Source: an uncultured Sterolibacterium sp. (lineage in GTDB: Bacteria; Pseudomonadota; Gammaproteobacteria; Burkholderiales; Rhodocyclaceae). Taken from it: a DNA stretch of 64,000 nucleotides. The DNA is taken from assembly GCA_903930535.1 (NCBI GenBank), contig CAIYYX010000051.1, positions 1-64,000 on the forward strand, written 5' to 3'. How positions within the stretch are numbered: the first letter of the stretch is position 1; each line of letters starts with the position of its first letter. Of the stretch, positions 1 through 9,030 are shown one piece after another. The translations under genes and the position numbers were made by a program. The notes under the pieces were generated by a model that saw only the letters and a list, made by a program, of their open reading frames with translations, had not been told where the DNA came from and searched no databases.

Positions 1-138
1 CACGCCCTGTTCCGCGTGCCGCTGCCGCAGATCTATCGGGGTGTGCTGCCCTTCATAGGCGTCTATCTCATCGCCTTGTTGCTCATCACCTTCATCCCCG
101 CCATCTCGCTCGCCCCGCTCGCCCTGCTCAAGAACTGA
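1..138 (+). CDS. TRAP transporter large permease subunit, C-terminal fragment
   Basis: The window opens inside a reading frame of 46 codons ending at a TGA. The visible tail is a hydrophobic segment (about residues 19-45) ending in Leu-Leu-Lys-Asn, preceded by a short amphipathic stretch with the pattern FRVPLPQIYRGVLPF. This matches the last membrane helix of DctM-type TRAP permeases, where the equivalent text is usually 'I-x-x-G-x-x-P-F'. The assignment rests only on this tail and could be another permease of the same superfamily. It lies 39 bases before UbiD 1 on the same strand, so the transporter and the decarboxylase may be co-transcribed. Start and main body are outside the window. Confidence 0.6.
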   Translation, partial: HALFRVPLPQIYRGVLPFIGVYLIALLLITFIPAISLAPLALLKN

Positions 139-177
139 AGCCCGAGCCCGCGCGAAACAAATTCATAGGAGTTAAAA

Positions 178-1623
178 ATGACCCATAAGACCATGAGAGA
201 CTTTCTCACCGCCCTGGAAAAAAAGGGCCTGCTGCGCCGGATTTCCAGACCCGTCGACCGTACGTGGGAACCCGCAGCCCTGGCGAAATGGATGTATCAG
301 GCGGTGCCCGCAGAGAAATGCTTCGGCATGTATTTCGAAAATGTCAAAGGCTCGGACATCCCCATCGTCACCGCTGCGCTGGGCGCCAATACGGCTGCCT
401 ATGCGGTTGCCCTGGACGTCGAGATCGATGACATCAACGCTGCCTGGGTCAAGGCCTGCCGCAACCCCATCAAACCGAAGATTGTCGATAAGGCGATGTG
501 CCAGGAAGTGGTATTCACCGGCAAGGACGTACGCCTGTCCTCCCTGCCGATTCCCGTATGGACGCCGGGCAAGGACGTCGGTCCCTATCTCACGACCAAT
601 ACCGTCACCAAGGATTTCGACACGGGCATCCAGAACATGGGCGTCTATCGCACCATGGTTCGCGATGAGACGAGCGTCATTCCGAATCTCGCGCCGGGGC
701 GTCAGGGCCATCAAAACATGCTCACCTGGAGCGACAAGGGCAAGGTCGCGCCCATCGCCTGGGTGATTGCCGCCCCACCCGCCGTGCATTTTGCCACCGT
801 GGCCAACCTGCCCTACGGCGCCGACGAGATCGAAATCGCCGGCGGCATGATGGGTCAGCCTGTGAACATGGTGAAGGCGAAGACGGTTGACCTCATGGTT
901 CCGGCTGACGCCGAAATCATCATCGAAGGCGAGATCCATCCGGGCGAGACCGACATGGAGGGACCGTTCGGCGAATTCGCCGGCTATATGGGACCGATAG
1001 ACCGCCGCCCCGTGGTGCGCATCACCGCCATCACCCACCGCAAGAATCCAATCTTTTATGGCTATACCAGCCAGATGCCGCCTTCAGAGAGCACCACCAT
1101 TCAGAGCCTGACCAACGCCGGGGTCATGCTGAAGATGCTGCGTTATGACCTGGGCGAACCCAGCGTATCAGATGTGTTCATCGACCTCACCTTCGGCGGC
1201 CTGCTCGCCCATGCCATCATCGCCATGAAGCCCGGCTACCCGGCGCATTCGAAGAAGGTGGGACGCCTGGTCGCCGCCATGTCGCCCATCAAGCGCGTGA
1301 CCGTCGTCGACGACGACGTCGATATCCGCGACCACAGCCATGTCGAATGGGCGATGAATTCGCGCTACAACCCGGCCCGCGACACCGTTCTGATTGATGA
1401 CGTCTATTTCCCGATCAACATGGACCCTTCTGTCCGCTCCCAGACCTCGCAAAGCACCATGGGCAGCAAGGTCGTCTGCGACGCCACGCAGAAGATAGAC
1501 GCCGGCACCTTCTCGCTGCCGTCCAAGGAAATCATGATGAAGGCGCTGGAATTGTGGAAGGAAATCGGCCTGCCCGAGTTCGAGATTCCGAAGCGCGCGA
1601 AACTGCGCATCGATCGTTCCTGA
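178..1623 (+). CDS. UbiD family (de)carboxylase 1
   Basis: A 481-residue protein of the UbiD family, which use prenylated FMN to decarboxylate, or reversibly carboxylate, unsaturated and aromatic acids. The diagnostic MEGPFGE motif is present, with the two catalytic glutamates at about residues 261 and 266. The substrate- and cofactor-contacting arginine is in NMGVYR (about R158). The start is supported by AGGAG a few bases upstream. The gene is 30 bases before livH, so it probably forms one operon with a Liv-type importer, pointing to an imported aromatic acid or a product made from it. No ubiX-like prenyltransferase, needed to make the cofactor, is in this window. The true substrate cannot be read from sequence; UbiD-type ubiquinone biosynthesis is less likely given the catabolic context. 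Confidence 0.9.
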   Translation: MTHKTMRDFLTALEKKGLLRRISRPVDRTWEPAALAKWMYQAVPAEKCFGMYFENVKGSDIPIVTAALGANTAAYAVALDVEIDDINAAWVKACRNPIKPKIVDKAMCQEVVFTGKDVRLSSLPIPVWTPGKDVGPYLTTNTVTKDFDTGIQNMGVYRTMVRDETSVIPNLAPGRQGHQNMLTWSDKGKVAPIAWVIAAPPAVHFATVANLPYGADEIEIAGGMMGQPVNMVKAKTVDLMVPADAEIIIEGEIHPGETDMEGPFGEFAGYMGPIDRRPVVRITAITHRKNPIFYGYTSQMPPSESTTIQSLTNAGVMLKMLRYDLGEPSVSDVFIDLTFGGLLAHAIIAMKPGYPAHSKKVGRLVAAMSPIKRVTVVDDDVDIRDHSHVEWAMNSRYNPARDTVLIDDVYFPINMDPSVRSQTSQSTMGSKVVCDATQKIDAGTFSLPSKEIMMKALELWKEIGLPEFEIPKRAKLRIDRS

Positions 1624-1653
1624 GCAGGGGCCACTGAGTCGGGATAGGGCAAG

Positions 1654-2532
1654 ATGCTGCTGCTTCAGCAAATCATCAATGGGCTGATGATGGGCGGCAT
1701 CTATGTGCTCGTTGCCGTTTCGTTCACCCTGACCATAGGCGTCCTCAACTTTCTCAACTTCAGCATTCCGGGCATTTTCATGCTCAGCGCCATCATGGCC
1801 TGGCGCGCCCTGGAGAATGGCTGGCACTGGGGCCTGGCGATCCCCTTCGGTCTCTTGGTCGCCATTTGCGCCTCCTTTGTGGTTGAGCGTTTCACTTATC
1901 GTTTCATGAAAAACGTTGACCACGAAATCCCGCTGGTCAGTTCCATCGGCTTCCTGATTCTGTTCGAAAATCTGGTGCTCGTCGCCTGGGGCTCTGACCA
2001 GCAGAAGTTTCCTTCGCTAATCCCCGACCTCAACATCCGCGCGGGGGGACTCATCATCGGCATCGGCCAGATGTTGAGCCTGGCACTGGCACTGCTCTTG
2101 GTCATAGGAATTTCCTTGCTGTTGAAGCGCACGCAACTGGGACGGGGCATTCGCGCGCTTGCCGAAAACGCCGAGACAGCCACACTTCTTGGCATCGAGG
2201 TGCACCGCATCGTTCCCGTCCTGTTCGTCGTCACCGGCCTCCTGACCGGCATCAGCGGCATCCTCTTCGCCATGAACTACCAGCAGGTATCGGCAGCCAT
2301 GGGCGACGTCGTCGGCCTCAAGGGAATCGCCGCCATGGTCATCGGCGGCATGGGCAACATCTGGGGAGCAATCATAGGCGGCCTGTTGATCGGGTTGACC
2401 GAAGTGTTGTCGATTTATTTCTTCGGCGCCGACAAGGTCGACTTCTATGTCTATGGCCTGTTTCTGGTCCTCATCATCCTGCGACCACAGGGCATTCTCG
2501 GCAGTTCGGCAGCAACCGGAGTGAAGCTATGA
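1654..2532 (+). CDS. livH: branched-chain amino acid type ABC transporter permease LivH
   Basis: A 292-residue integral membrane protein with eight or so hydrophobic segments and the LivH-type opening 'QQIINGLMMGGIYVLVAVSFTL'-like pattern. A glycine-rich conserved loop, GLKGIAAMVIGGMGNIWGA, lies near residues 223-241 and contacts the ATPase subunits. It is the first of two permease subunits of a high-affinity ABC importer. Its stop overlaps the start of livM (ATGA). In aromatic degraders, Liv-type systems often carry benzoate-like acids rather than amino acids, and the operon with UbiD and aryl-CoA ligase genes favours that role here. The substrate is inferred from context only. Confidence 0.92.
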   Translation: MLLLQQIINGLMMGGIYVLVAVSFTLTIGVLNFLNFSIPGIFMLSAIMAWRALENGWHWGLAIPFGLLVAICASFVVERFTYRFMKNVDHEIPLVSSIGFLILFENLVLVAWGSDQQKFPSLIPDLNIRAGGLIIGIGQMLSLALALLLVIGISLLLKRTQLGRGIRALAENAETATLLGIEVHRIVPVLFVVTGLLTGISGILFAMNYQQVSAAMGDVVGLKGIAAMVIGGMGNIWGAIIGGLLIGLTEVLSIYFFGADKVDFYVYGLFLVLIILRPQGILGSSAATGVKL

Positions 2533-3368
2533 GCGGCTACGCCGAAGCCATACTCCTGATGCTGGCGATCAATGTCGTGGTTGCCCAGGCCGGCTATCTG
2601 CCGCTGGCTGCCGGCCAGCTCAATCTTGGCGTGGCCGGTTTCATGGCGATTGGCGCCTATGTCTCGGCGTTTGTCACCAACACATACGACCTGCCCATCG
2701 TGCTGGGCATCGTCAGCGGCGCCTTCGCCGCATGGCTGGTGGCTGTCCTGCTGGCCGTGCCACTGTTGCGGGCCAGCGGCATCTATCTGGCACTCGCCAC
2801 TTTCGCCCTCGGCCAGGTGATCCAGGCGGTATTTCTCAACCTGGAAGTGGTCGGCGCAGCGGCCGGATATGCGGTCAAGAAACACGCCAGTTTCTCGCTC
2901 ATCATGACTACCACGGCCACGGTGCTTGCCCTCGTGTTCCTGCTCTCGCGCACGCGCTTCGCCCTTTACCTGACGGCAGTGAAGAATGATCCTGTCGTCT
3001 CGGATCTCTTCGGCATCAATGTCCGCATGATCAAGGTGCAGGCCTTTTCCCTGGGTGCCCTCATCGCCGGCGTCGGCGGTGCGCTCTATGCGCACCAGTA
3101 CAGCTACCTCGAGCCGCAAAACTTCAATATTCTGCTCAGTGTCTATATCGTTCTTTACGTCCTGCTTGGCGGCACCCAGACCGTGCTCGGACCTATCCTC
3201 GGCGCCTTCTTCTTCACCCTGCTGCCGGAACTGCTGCGCGGCAGCGAGCAATGGCGTTATGTCGTTTTCGCGCTGTTCATCATCGCCTTGATGGCATTGA
3301 GACCGCAAGGTCTGATCACCACCGAGTTGTTGCGGCGGCTGACTCTGCGCCGGGAGAGCAAGGGATGA
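2529..3368 (+). CDS. livM: branched-chain amino acid type ABC transporter permease LivM
   Basis: A 279-residue second permease of the Liv importer, with multiple transmembrane helices. The family signature around 'LALATFALGQVIQAVFLN' (residues about 88-105) and the 'LGGTQTVLGPILGAFFFTLLPE' region near residues 216-237 correspond to the LivM coupling helix. The start ATG overlaps the livH stop by four bases and the stop overlaps the livG start, so translation is coupled through the whole set. It is slightly short compared with typical 300-350-residue LivM proteins, which often have a longer N-terminus. No frameshift is evident. Confidence 0.92.
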   Translation: MSGYAEAILLMLAINVVVAQAGYLPLAAGQLNLGVAGFMAIGAYVSAFVTNTYDLPIVLGIVSGAFAAWLVAVLLAVPLLRASGIYLALATFALGQVIQAVFLNLEVVGAAAGYAVKKHASFSLIMTTTATVLALVFLLSRTRFALYLTAVKNDPVVSDLFGINVRMIKVQAFSLGALIAGVGGALYAHQYSYLEPQNFNILLSVYIVLYVLLGGTQTVLGPILGAFFFTLLPELLRGSEQWRYVVFALFIIALMALRPQGLITTELLRRLTLRRESKG

Positions 3369-4150
3369 GTAAGCCTGCGCTGCTCGAATTCGCCGAAGTC
3401 AGCAAGCTCTTCGGCGGCCTCGCGGTCATCACGCAGCTGAGCTTCAAGGTCGACGCCGGCGAGCGTCTTGCGCTCATCGGTCCGAACGGTGCTGGCAAGA
3501 GCACGGTATTCAACTTGATCAGCGGCGTCTATCCTCTCTCCGCCGGCCGCATCCTGATTGAAGGGAAGGACATCACTCAAATGGCTTCGCGGCGACGCAT
3601 CTATCACGGCGTATCGCGCAGCTTTCAGAATATCAGGCTGATGGAGCACCAGACGGCCATCGAGAACATCATGCTGGGCCAGCATCCGACCGCCAGTTCG
3701 CTCTCCGATCTACTGACGCCCTATCGCTTGCAAAGGCGAAGCCCCTGGGTCGAAGAAGCGAAGGAAGCTCTGGCGCGGGCAAAGCTCGCGCAATATGCCG
3801 AGCGGCCGGTCAATACCCTGCCCTACGGTGTCAGGAAGCGCATTGACTTGCTGCGGGCAGTGATGGCTCGCCCGAAATTGTTGCTGCTGGACGAACCGGC
3901 TGCCGGGCTCAACCCGGTGGAAACCGAAGAACTGCACGAGCAGTTGATGGCCATACACGACAGCGGCATTACGCTCCTGGTCGTCGAACACGACATGCAT
4001 TTCGTGGACAGGTTGTGCACCCGCGTCGTCGTCATCAACTTCGGCGAGAAAATCGCCGAGGGCACCATGGATGAGGTGAGGCGGGACGCCAAGGTCCGCG
4101 AGGCTTATCTGGGTGCCGAAGTGGCGACGGAGGCCAGCGATGCTTCTTGA
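3365..4150 (+). CDS. livG: ABC transporter ATP-binding protein LivG
   Basis: A 261-residue cytoplasmic ATPase of the Liv importer. The Walker A motif GPNGAGKST is at about residues 39-47, and the Walker B region LLLLDEPAAGLNP follows the LivG-type signature LPYGVRKR, which replaces the usual LSGGQ. The switch histidine is in VVEHDMHFV. An upstream extension of the frame exists, but the ATG at 3365 is chosen because it overlaps the livM stop as ATGA and gives the normal LivG N-terminus. Its end overlaps livF by 11 bases. It works with LivF to energise the two permeases. Confidence 0.93.
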   Translation: MSKPALLEFAEVSKLFGGLAVITQLSFKVDAGERLALIGPNGAGKSTVFNLISGVYPLSAGRILIEGKDITQMASRRRIYHGVSRSFQNIRLMEHQTAIENIMLGQHPTASSLSDLLTPYRLQRRSPWVEEAKEALARAKLAQYAERPVNTLPYGVRKRIDLLRAVMARPKLLLLDEPAAGLNPVETEELHEQLMAIHDSGITLLVVEHDMHFVDRLCTRVVVINFGEKIAEGTMDEVRRDAKVREAYLGAEVATEASDAS

Positions 4151-4847
4151 GGCGAAGGGATTGAATGTCCGCTATGGCCGCATCACCGCGGTCAAGGATC
4201 TCGACATCACGGTGGCAGAAGGGCAGATCGTCACCGTACTTGGCGCCAACGGCGCCGGCAAGAGCAGTCTGCTCAAGGCGCTGATTGGCTTGGTCAAGCC
4301 GGCCTCAGGCCACATCCACTTCAATGGCCAGGATATAACTCACTGCTCACCCAGCGAACGCGTCAAGGCGGGTCTGGCGCTGGTCCCCGAAGGAAGGCGC
4401 ATACTCATCAGCCTCACGGTCGAGGAGAATCTGCTGCTGGGCGCCTATCACCGCCATGACAAGGCTGCAGTGGCCAGGGAGATAGACGCCCTCTATCAGC
4501 GCTTTCCCAATCTCGGCGAACGACGTTACGCCAAGGCGGCATGTCTTTCCGGCGGCGAGCAGCAGATGCTGGCGATCGGTCGCGCCTTGGTGGGCGCGCC
4601 GCGCCTGATGATGCTCGATGAACCCTCGCTGGGTCTGAGCCCCTTGTTCATCTCCCGTCTTTTCGATCTGCTCTCTGATCTTAATCGCAACGGTCTGACG
4701 GTGCTTCTGGTCGAGCAGAACACCGGCATGGCACTGAGGGTGGCGCACGCGTGCCATGTCCTCGAACTGGGACGGGAAATCACCCACGGAACGCCGCAGC
4801 AGTTGAAAGCCGACAAAAAACTGCAGGAAGCCTATCTCGGCGCATGA
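4140..4847 (+). CDS. livF: ABC transporter ATP-binding protein LivF
   Basis: A 235-residue second ATPase of the Liv importer. Walker A (GANGAGKSS) begins near residue 35, the signature is LSGGEQQMLAIGRAL, and Walker B is LMMLDEPSLGLSP followed by the VEQN switch. The ATG at 4140 lies inside the end of livG (11-base overlap), giving the standard LivF start 'LLEAKGLNVRYG'. Together with livH, livM, livG and the receptor gene downstream this is a complete importer. A gap of 111 bases separates it from the receptor gene, the largest gap in this run of genes. Confidence 0.93.
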   Translation: MLLEAKGLNVRYGRITAVKDLDITVAEGQIVTVLGANGAGKSSLLKALIGLVKPASGHIHFNGQDITHCSPSERVKAGLALVPEGRRILISLTVEENLLLGAYHRHDKAAVAREIDALYQRFPNLGERRYAKAACLSGGEQQMLAIGRALVGAPRLMMLDEPSLGLSPLFISRLFDLLSDLNRNGLTVLLVEQNTGMALRVAHACHVLELGREITHGTPQQLKADKKLQEAYLGA

Positions 4848-4958
4848 GTCGATGATAGGGGTCACAGATGGAAGAAATAACGGAGCAGCGCAGTTCCGCT
4901 GCAGGTGAAAGGTTTCTCTCGCATCCCGACTGAGGAACCGCTGTAAAAGGAGAAAGCG

Positions 4959-6137
4959 ATGAAATACACGAACAGACTTTTCGCCGCAACGATTCTTGCG
5001 ACGCTGATGCTGCAGCCTTCCGCGCAGGCACAGAGCCAGCTGGTCATCGGTTATTCCATGGCCAAGACCGGCCCATTTGTCAGCCTGGCCAACGGCAATG
5101 AGATTGCCGCCGACATGGCTGTGGATGAGATCAATGCCAAGGGCGGCATCAATGGCAAGAAACTGAAACTGGTCAAGTTCGACACCGGCGGCAATCCCAA
5201 GGACGCGGTGATAGCGATCCGGCGTTTTGCCCAGGACGATAAGGCGCTTGCCGTCATCGGTCCGTTCAGTTCCAGCGAATGCAAGGTCGCCTTCCCTGCC
5301 GGCGAACCCGATGGCATCGTGCAGATGAGCATGGCGTCGTCGGCGCCGGGACTGACCGCAGGATTCTCCTACGCTTTCCGCAATACCGTGGATGAGGGCA
5401 AGGTGATCGAGGATGTGATGGAGACGCTGGCCGCCAAGAAGTTCCCCACCCAGACCGCCTCCATCGCCTATGCCACCGACGACGCTGTTTCCAAATCCGT
5501 CGGCACCGCCGTCCTGCCTGCCGTATTCAAGAAATTCAATGCGACGGTAAAGCAGACCGTAGATTTCCAATTCAAGGCTTTTGATCTGTCGCCGCAGGTA
5601 TCGCAACTGGTTCAGGCAAAACCCGACCTCATCGGCGTCGGCGCGCCGCCCGAGTCTGCCATCAAGCTGGCGACCGAGCTTCACCGCCAGGGATACAAAG
5701 GCCGGATGATCGCCGGTACGACGATTGCCGATCCTGACCTGCCCAAGCGGATGGCACCGGCCGGGGAGAACATGACCATAGGGACCACCTACTTCAAGAA
5801 TCTCAACCCCAGAACAAAAGCATTCGCGGCCGAGTTCGAGAAACGCGCCAAGGCGGCCGGCCTGTCTCGCTCGGAGTCCAACCAGTTCGACGCGGCCACC
5901 TACGATATCGTCCTCATGTACGCCGAGGCGATGACCAAGACCCGCACCACGGGAGATGCGGCGAGTCTCGCCAAAGAACGGACGGCGATACGCGACTATC
6001 TTGCCAGCCTGAAAAATTTGAAGGGTCTGGAGGGTGACATCTCCTTCGACAAGGATCGCGAATCGCTCAAGCCCGTCTATGTCATCGAGGCCAAAAGTGG
6101 CGCCTGGACATTGCTCGATACGCGCAACCCGAAATAA
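4959..6137 (+). CDS. Liv-type ABC transporter substrate-binding protein
   Basis: A 392-residue periplasmic receptor. It has a clear signal peptide: a basic start, a hydrophobic core LFAATILATLMLQ and a probable cleavage after AQA near residue 25. The mature part starts with LVIGYSMAKTGPF, typical of periplasmic binding protein type 1 domains that bind branched-chain amino acids, amides or aromatic acids. AAAGGAG supports the start. It is the fifth gene of the Liv set. The binding-pocket motif GPFSSSE (about residue 104) is in the position where LivK-like proteins hold the ligand carboxylate. The ligand is unknown; an aromatic acid is likely from neighbours. Confidence 0.92.
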   Translation: MKYTNRLFAATILATLMLQPSAQAQSQLVIGYSMAKTGPFVSLANGNEIAADMAVDEINAKGGINGKKLKLVKFDTGGNPKDAVIAIRRFAQDDKALAVIGPFSSSECKVAFPAGEPDGIVQMSMASSAPGLTAGFSYAFRNTVDEGKVIEDVMETLAAKKFPTQTASIAYATDDAVSKSVGTAVLPAVFKKFNATVKQTVDFQFKAFDLSPQVSQLVQAKPDLIGVGAPPESAIKLATELHRQGYKGRMIAGTTIADPDLPKRMAPAGENMTIGTTYFKNLNPRTKAFAAEFEKRAKAAGLSRSESNQFDAATYDIVLMYAEAMTKTRTTGDAASLAKERTAIRDYLASLKNLKGLEGDISFDKDRESLKPVYVIEAKSGAWTLLDTRNPK

Positions 6138-6174
6138 TCACGATGACGCTGCCAGCAGAAAGGGGGAATTCCCG

Positions 6175-7332
6175 ATGAGCTTCTTCGCCAGTCAGTCGCG
6201 ACATGTAGCGCATCCCACGTCTGAAATCGTCGGAACCATTCCTCCTTTCGATCAGCGCGAGCAGCAGCATACCCGGGCCGCGACAGGCGCCCTCGGCGAG
6301 ATGATACAGAAGCGCTGGACAACGGAATCCGTCGACCCTTTCCGGCGCGTGTTCTATCCCGAGAATCGCCCTTTCAATTCGCCGCTGCGCTCCCTGCTCG
6401 CGGTGGCCGAGGGGCCGGTCAATCCCGTCGCCGCTCCGGTCAAGGATCCTGCCAAAATGGCGGCGCACGTGAAGGAGGTCACGAAGTTCTTCGGCGCCCA
6501 TCTCGTCGGCGTCTGCGAACTCCAACCATGGATGGTGTACTCCCATCGCGGTCTGCGCATAGACGCCCGCAAGGGGCGCTTTGGCGAGCCCATAGAGCTT
6601 AGCCACCGTTTTGCCATCTCGATCGGCCACGAGATGAATTATCAGCGCCTGCGCTATTCGCCGGGATTCATCGATGGCGCCGAGGTCGGCTTCGGTTATC
6701 TCGAGTCGGCGAAAATCGCCACCGCGCTGGCCTGCTATATCCGAGAACTGGGCTACCCGGCGATGGCACACTTCCATGTCTCGGAACGGGTGCTGCATGT
6801 CCCCATCGCCGTCCAGGCCGGACTGGGCGAACTGGCGCGCAACAACTGCCTGATCACGAAGAAGTTCGGTCCGCGATTGAGGCTGGCGACCGTGACCACG
6901 GATCTGCCGCTCGCCATCGACTTGCCGATCGACATCGGCGTCCAGGCATTGTGCGAAGACTGCGACAAGTGCGCGGCACTGTGCCCGTCACAGAGCATCC
7001 CCAAAGGAGCGAAACAAGTCGAGCGTGGTTACTCCCACTGGGTGACGAACAACGACACCTGCATCGGATACTGGAACGCCAACCCTGACCGCTGGAACGA
7101 TTGCGCCCGCTGCATCACCGTCTGCCCCTGGAACAAGCCGGACAAATGGTGGTTCCGACTGGCCATCTGGGCCATCCCCAGGGGCAGGGTCTTCCGCAAG
7201 ACGGTACTGTGGCTGGACGATATGATCTGGAACAAGAAATTCCACCTGAAGAGCGGTGCCGGCTGGCTGATGTACGACCGCTCCACTTCCGCCAAGAAGT
7301 ACGAGAACGGCCAGATTCATCCGCGAGCATGA
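6175..7332 (+). CDS. reductive dehalogenase-like corrinoid/iron-sulfur protein without TAT signal
   Basis: A 385-residue protein that resembles the core of RdhA reductive dehalogenases and the related QueG family. Near residues 180-255 it shows the RdhA-like corrinoid-domain sequence YIRELGYPA, AGLGELARNNCLIT, GPRLRLATVTTDLPL and PIDIG. Two [4Fe-4S] sites follow: C260-x2-C263-x2-C266-x3-C270-P, and C296 with C310-x2-C313-x3-C317-P-W. Respiratory RdhA proteins are about 450-550 residues with a twin-arginine signal and an RdhB anchor gene. Here there is no signal peptide and no RdhB, so it should be cytoplasmic. The start at 6175 has an AAGGGG-type ribosome site. Its stop overlaps the start of the next aryl-CoA ligase gene (ATGA), tying the two functions together. 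The reaction is unknown: reductive dehalogenation of an aryl acid or aryl-CoA is possible, as is another corrinoid-dependent reduction. Confidence 0.8.
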   Translation: MSFFASQSRHVAHPTSEIVGTIPPFDQREQQHTRAATGALGEMIQKRWTTESVDPFRRVFYPENRPFNSPLRSLLAVAEGPVNPVAAPVKDPAKMAAHVKEVTKFFGAHLVGVCELQPWMVYSHRGLRIDARKGRFGEPIELSHRFAISIGHEMNYQRLRYSPGFIDGAEVGFGYLESAKIATALACYIRELGYPAMAHFHVSERVLHVPIAVQAGLGELARNNCLITKKFGPRLRLATVTTDLPLAIDLPIDIGVQALCEDCDKCAALCPSQSIPKGAKQVERGYSHWVTNNDTCIGYWNANPDRWNDCARCITVCPWNKPDKWWFRLAIWAIPRGRVFRKTVLWLDDMIWNKKFHLKSGAGWLMYDRSTSAKKYENGQIHPRA

Positions 7333-8990
7333 ATTTAGCAGCGACGCCACCGCCCGGGATCAGCATACAGTCGCTGCCCGCCGCCTATCTGCCTCCGCTG
7401 CAGCACCGGCCCGAACTGGTATTTTCCCTGCCTGAACTGCACTATCCGTTGCGGCTCAATGCGGCTTTCGAGTTCGTCGATCGCGCCCTTGCCCGGGGTT
7501 GGGGCGATAGCACCATTTACCTCTTCGGCGACCGTCGCGTGACCTATGACGAGCTGGCCCGCGAGGTCAATCGCTTCGGCAATGCCTTAGCCGCTCTCGG
7601 AATTCAACCTGGCGACCGCGTACTGCTGAGGATTCCGGACCGACCCGAGCACATCGTCTGCATCCTCGCCCTGCTGAAGATTGGCGCGGTGGCGGTGCCG
7701 ACATTCACGCTGCTGCGCGCCAAGGACATCCTCTATCGGGAGCAAGATTCCGAGGCGGTCGCGCTGATTGTTGACTCACGCCACATGAAGGAGGTCGAGA
7801 GCGCCCGGCCATCCTTCAGCTTCGTCCGGCAGATTATTGTGATCGGCGAAGGTGGAAACGACTGCAGCCTTTCCTATGAGGCGCTTGTCGCGGCAGCTTC
7901 CGACGAACTCGCGCCCGCACCGACGCTGAAGGACGACCTCGCGCTGCTGCTTTATACTTCCGGCAGTACGGGCGAAGCGAAGGGCTGTTGCGAGAGCCAC
8001 AGCGATCTCCTGGCAATCGCCGACGGCTTTTGCAACTACCAGCTGCCGCTGCAGCCTGGCGATGTCATTGCCGGGCAACCGCCGCTCGCGTTCTCGATGG
8101 GCGTCGGTTTCTTTCTCTCCTATCCCCTGCGCTTCGGCGTACCCGCGGTACTGATGGAGGACAAGAGTCCGGAGGCCATGTTGCACGCAATCGAGCGCTA
8201 TCGCGCCACCATCTTCGGTGCCGTCCCGACCTATTACAACATGCTGGCGCTTGCCGAGGAAAGAGTCCACGCCGACATGTCCTCCCTGCGCGATCTGAGA
8301 AGCGCCGGCGAGACGCTCTCGGCCGCCGTCGCCGCCCGCGTTCTGGATCAGTTGGGCTCCCCCGTGCGCAACTCGATGGGCTCGACCGAATCCCTGCATA
8401 TCATCTCTTCGACCCGGCACGGCGACCCCGTCCGCGAGGGCTCATGCGGTCAGGCCATACAAGGTTTTGAAATCGTTGTCCGCGATCCCGATAGCTTCGA
8501 GGAAATGCCGCGCGGCCACCCCGGTCTGCTCACGTTCAGGGGTCCCACCGGCACCAAGTACTGGCGCAAACCGGAAGTGCAGGCGAAATCCGTGCGCAAT
8601 GGCTGGTCCATCCTGCAAGACTCGGTCTGGATGGACGAGGAAGGCTTCCTCTTTTATCTCGGCCGCCAGGACGACATGATAGTCACCTCGGGCTATAACA
8701 TCGCACCCACCGAGGTCGAAGCCGTCCTCGCCAGCCACGCGGCGGTTCTCGAATCTGCCTGCGTCCCATCGCCCGACCCGGAGGGTGAGCGCTCCCAGGT
8801 GGTCAAAGCCTGGATCGTCCTGCGCGAAGGATTTTCTGCATCGGGCGAGCTCGCACAAGAGATCCAGGCATTCTTCAAGCAGCACGGGGCACCGCACATG
8901 TATCCTCGTGTGATCGAGTTCGCCTCTGCTTTACCGAAAACGCCGACAGGGAAAATACGCCGTGCCGACTTAAGGACACTGGCGAAATAA
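7329..8990 (+). CDS. AMP-forming aryl-CoA ligase (benzoate-CoA ligase family)
   Basis: A 553-residue adenylate-forming ligase that would convert a carboxylic acid, ATP and CoA to an acyl-CoA. The phosphate-binding loop LLYTSGSTGEAKG lies near residue 213. The family hinge region is GRQDDMIVTSGYNIAPTEVE, and the C-terminal catalytic lysine is in PKTPTGKIRR. The overall text resembles benzoate/4-hydroxybenzoate-CoA ligases. Its ATG overlaps the stop of the reductive-dehalogenase-like gene, so the frame upstream of 7329 is not used. It is one of five such ligases in the window. The aromatic substrate cannot be deduced safely; context suggests a benzoate derivative. Confidence 0.9.
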   Translation: MNLAATPPPGISIQSLPAAYLPPLQHRPELVFSLPELHYPLRLNAAFEFVDRALARGWGDSTIYLFGDRRVTYDELAREVNRFGNALAALGIQPGDRVLLRIPDRPEHIVCILALLKIGAVAVPTFTLLRAKDILYREQDSEAVALIVDSRHMKEVESARPSFSFVRQIIVIGEGGNDCSLSYEALVAAASDELAPAPTLKDDLALLLYTSGSTGEAKGCCESHSDLLAIADGFCNYQLPLQPGDVIAGQPPLAFSMGVGFFLSYPLRFGVPAVLMEDKSPEAMLHAIERYRATIFGAVPTYYNMLALAEERVHADMSSLRDLRSAGETLSAAVAARVLDQLGSPVRNSMGSTESLHIISSTRHGDPVREGSCGQAIQGFEIVVRDPDSFEEMPRGHPGLLTFRGPTGTKYWRKPEVQAKSVRNGWSILQDSVWMDEEGFLFYLGRQDDMIVTSGYNIAPTEVEAVLASHAAVLESACVPSPDPEGERSQVVKAWIVLREGFSASGELAQEIQAFFKQHGAPHMYPRVIEFASALPKTPTGKIRRADLRTLAK

Positions 8991-9030
8991 GACTGCAACC
9001 ATTTTGTATAACTTTGAAAAAGGAACAGCA

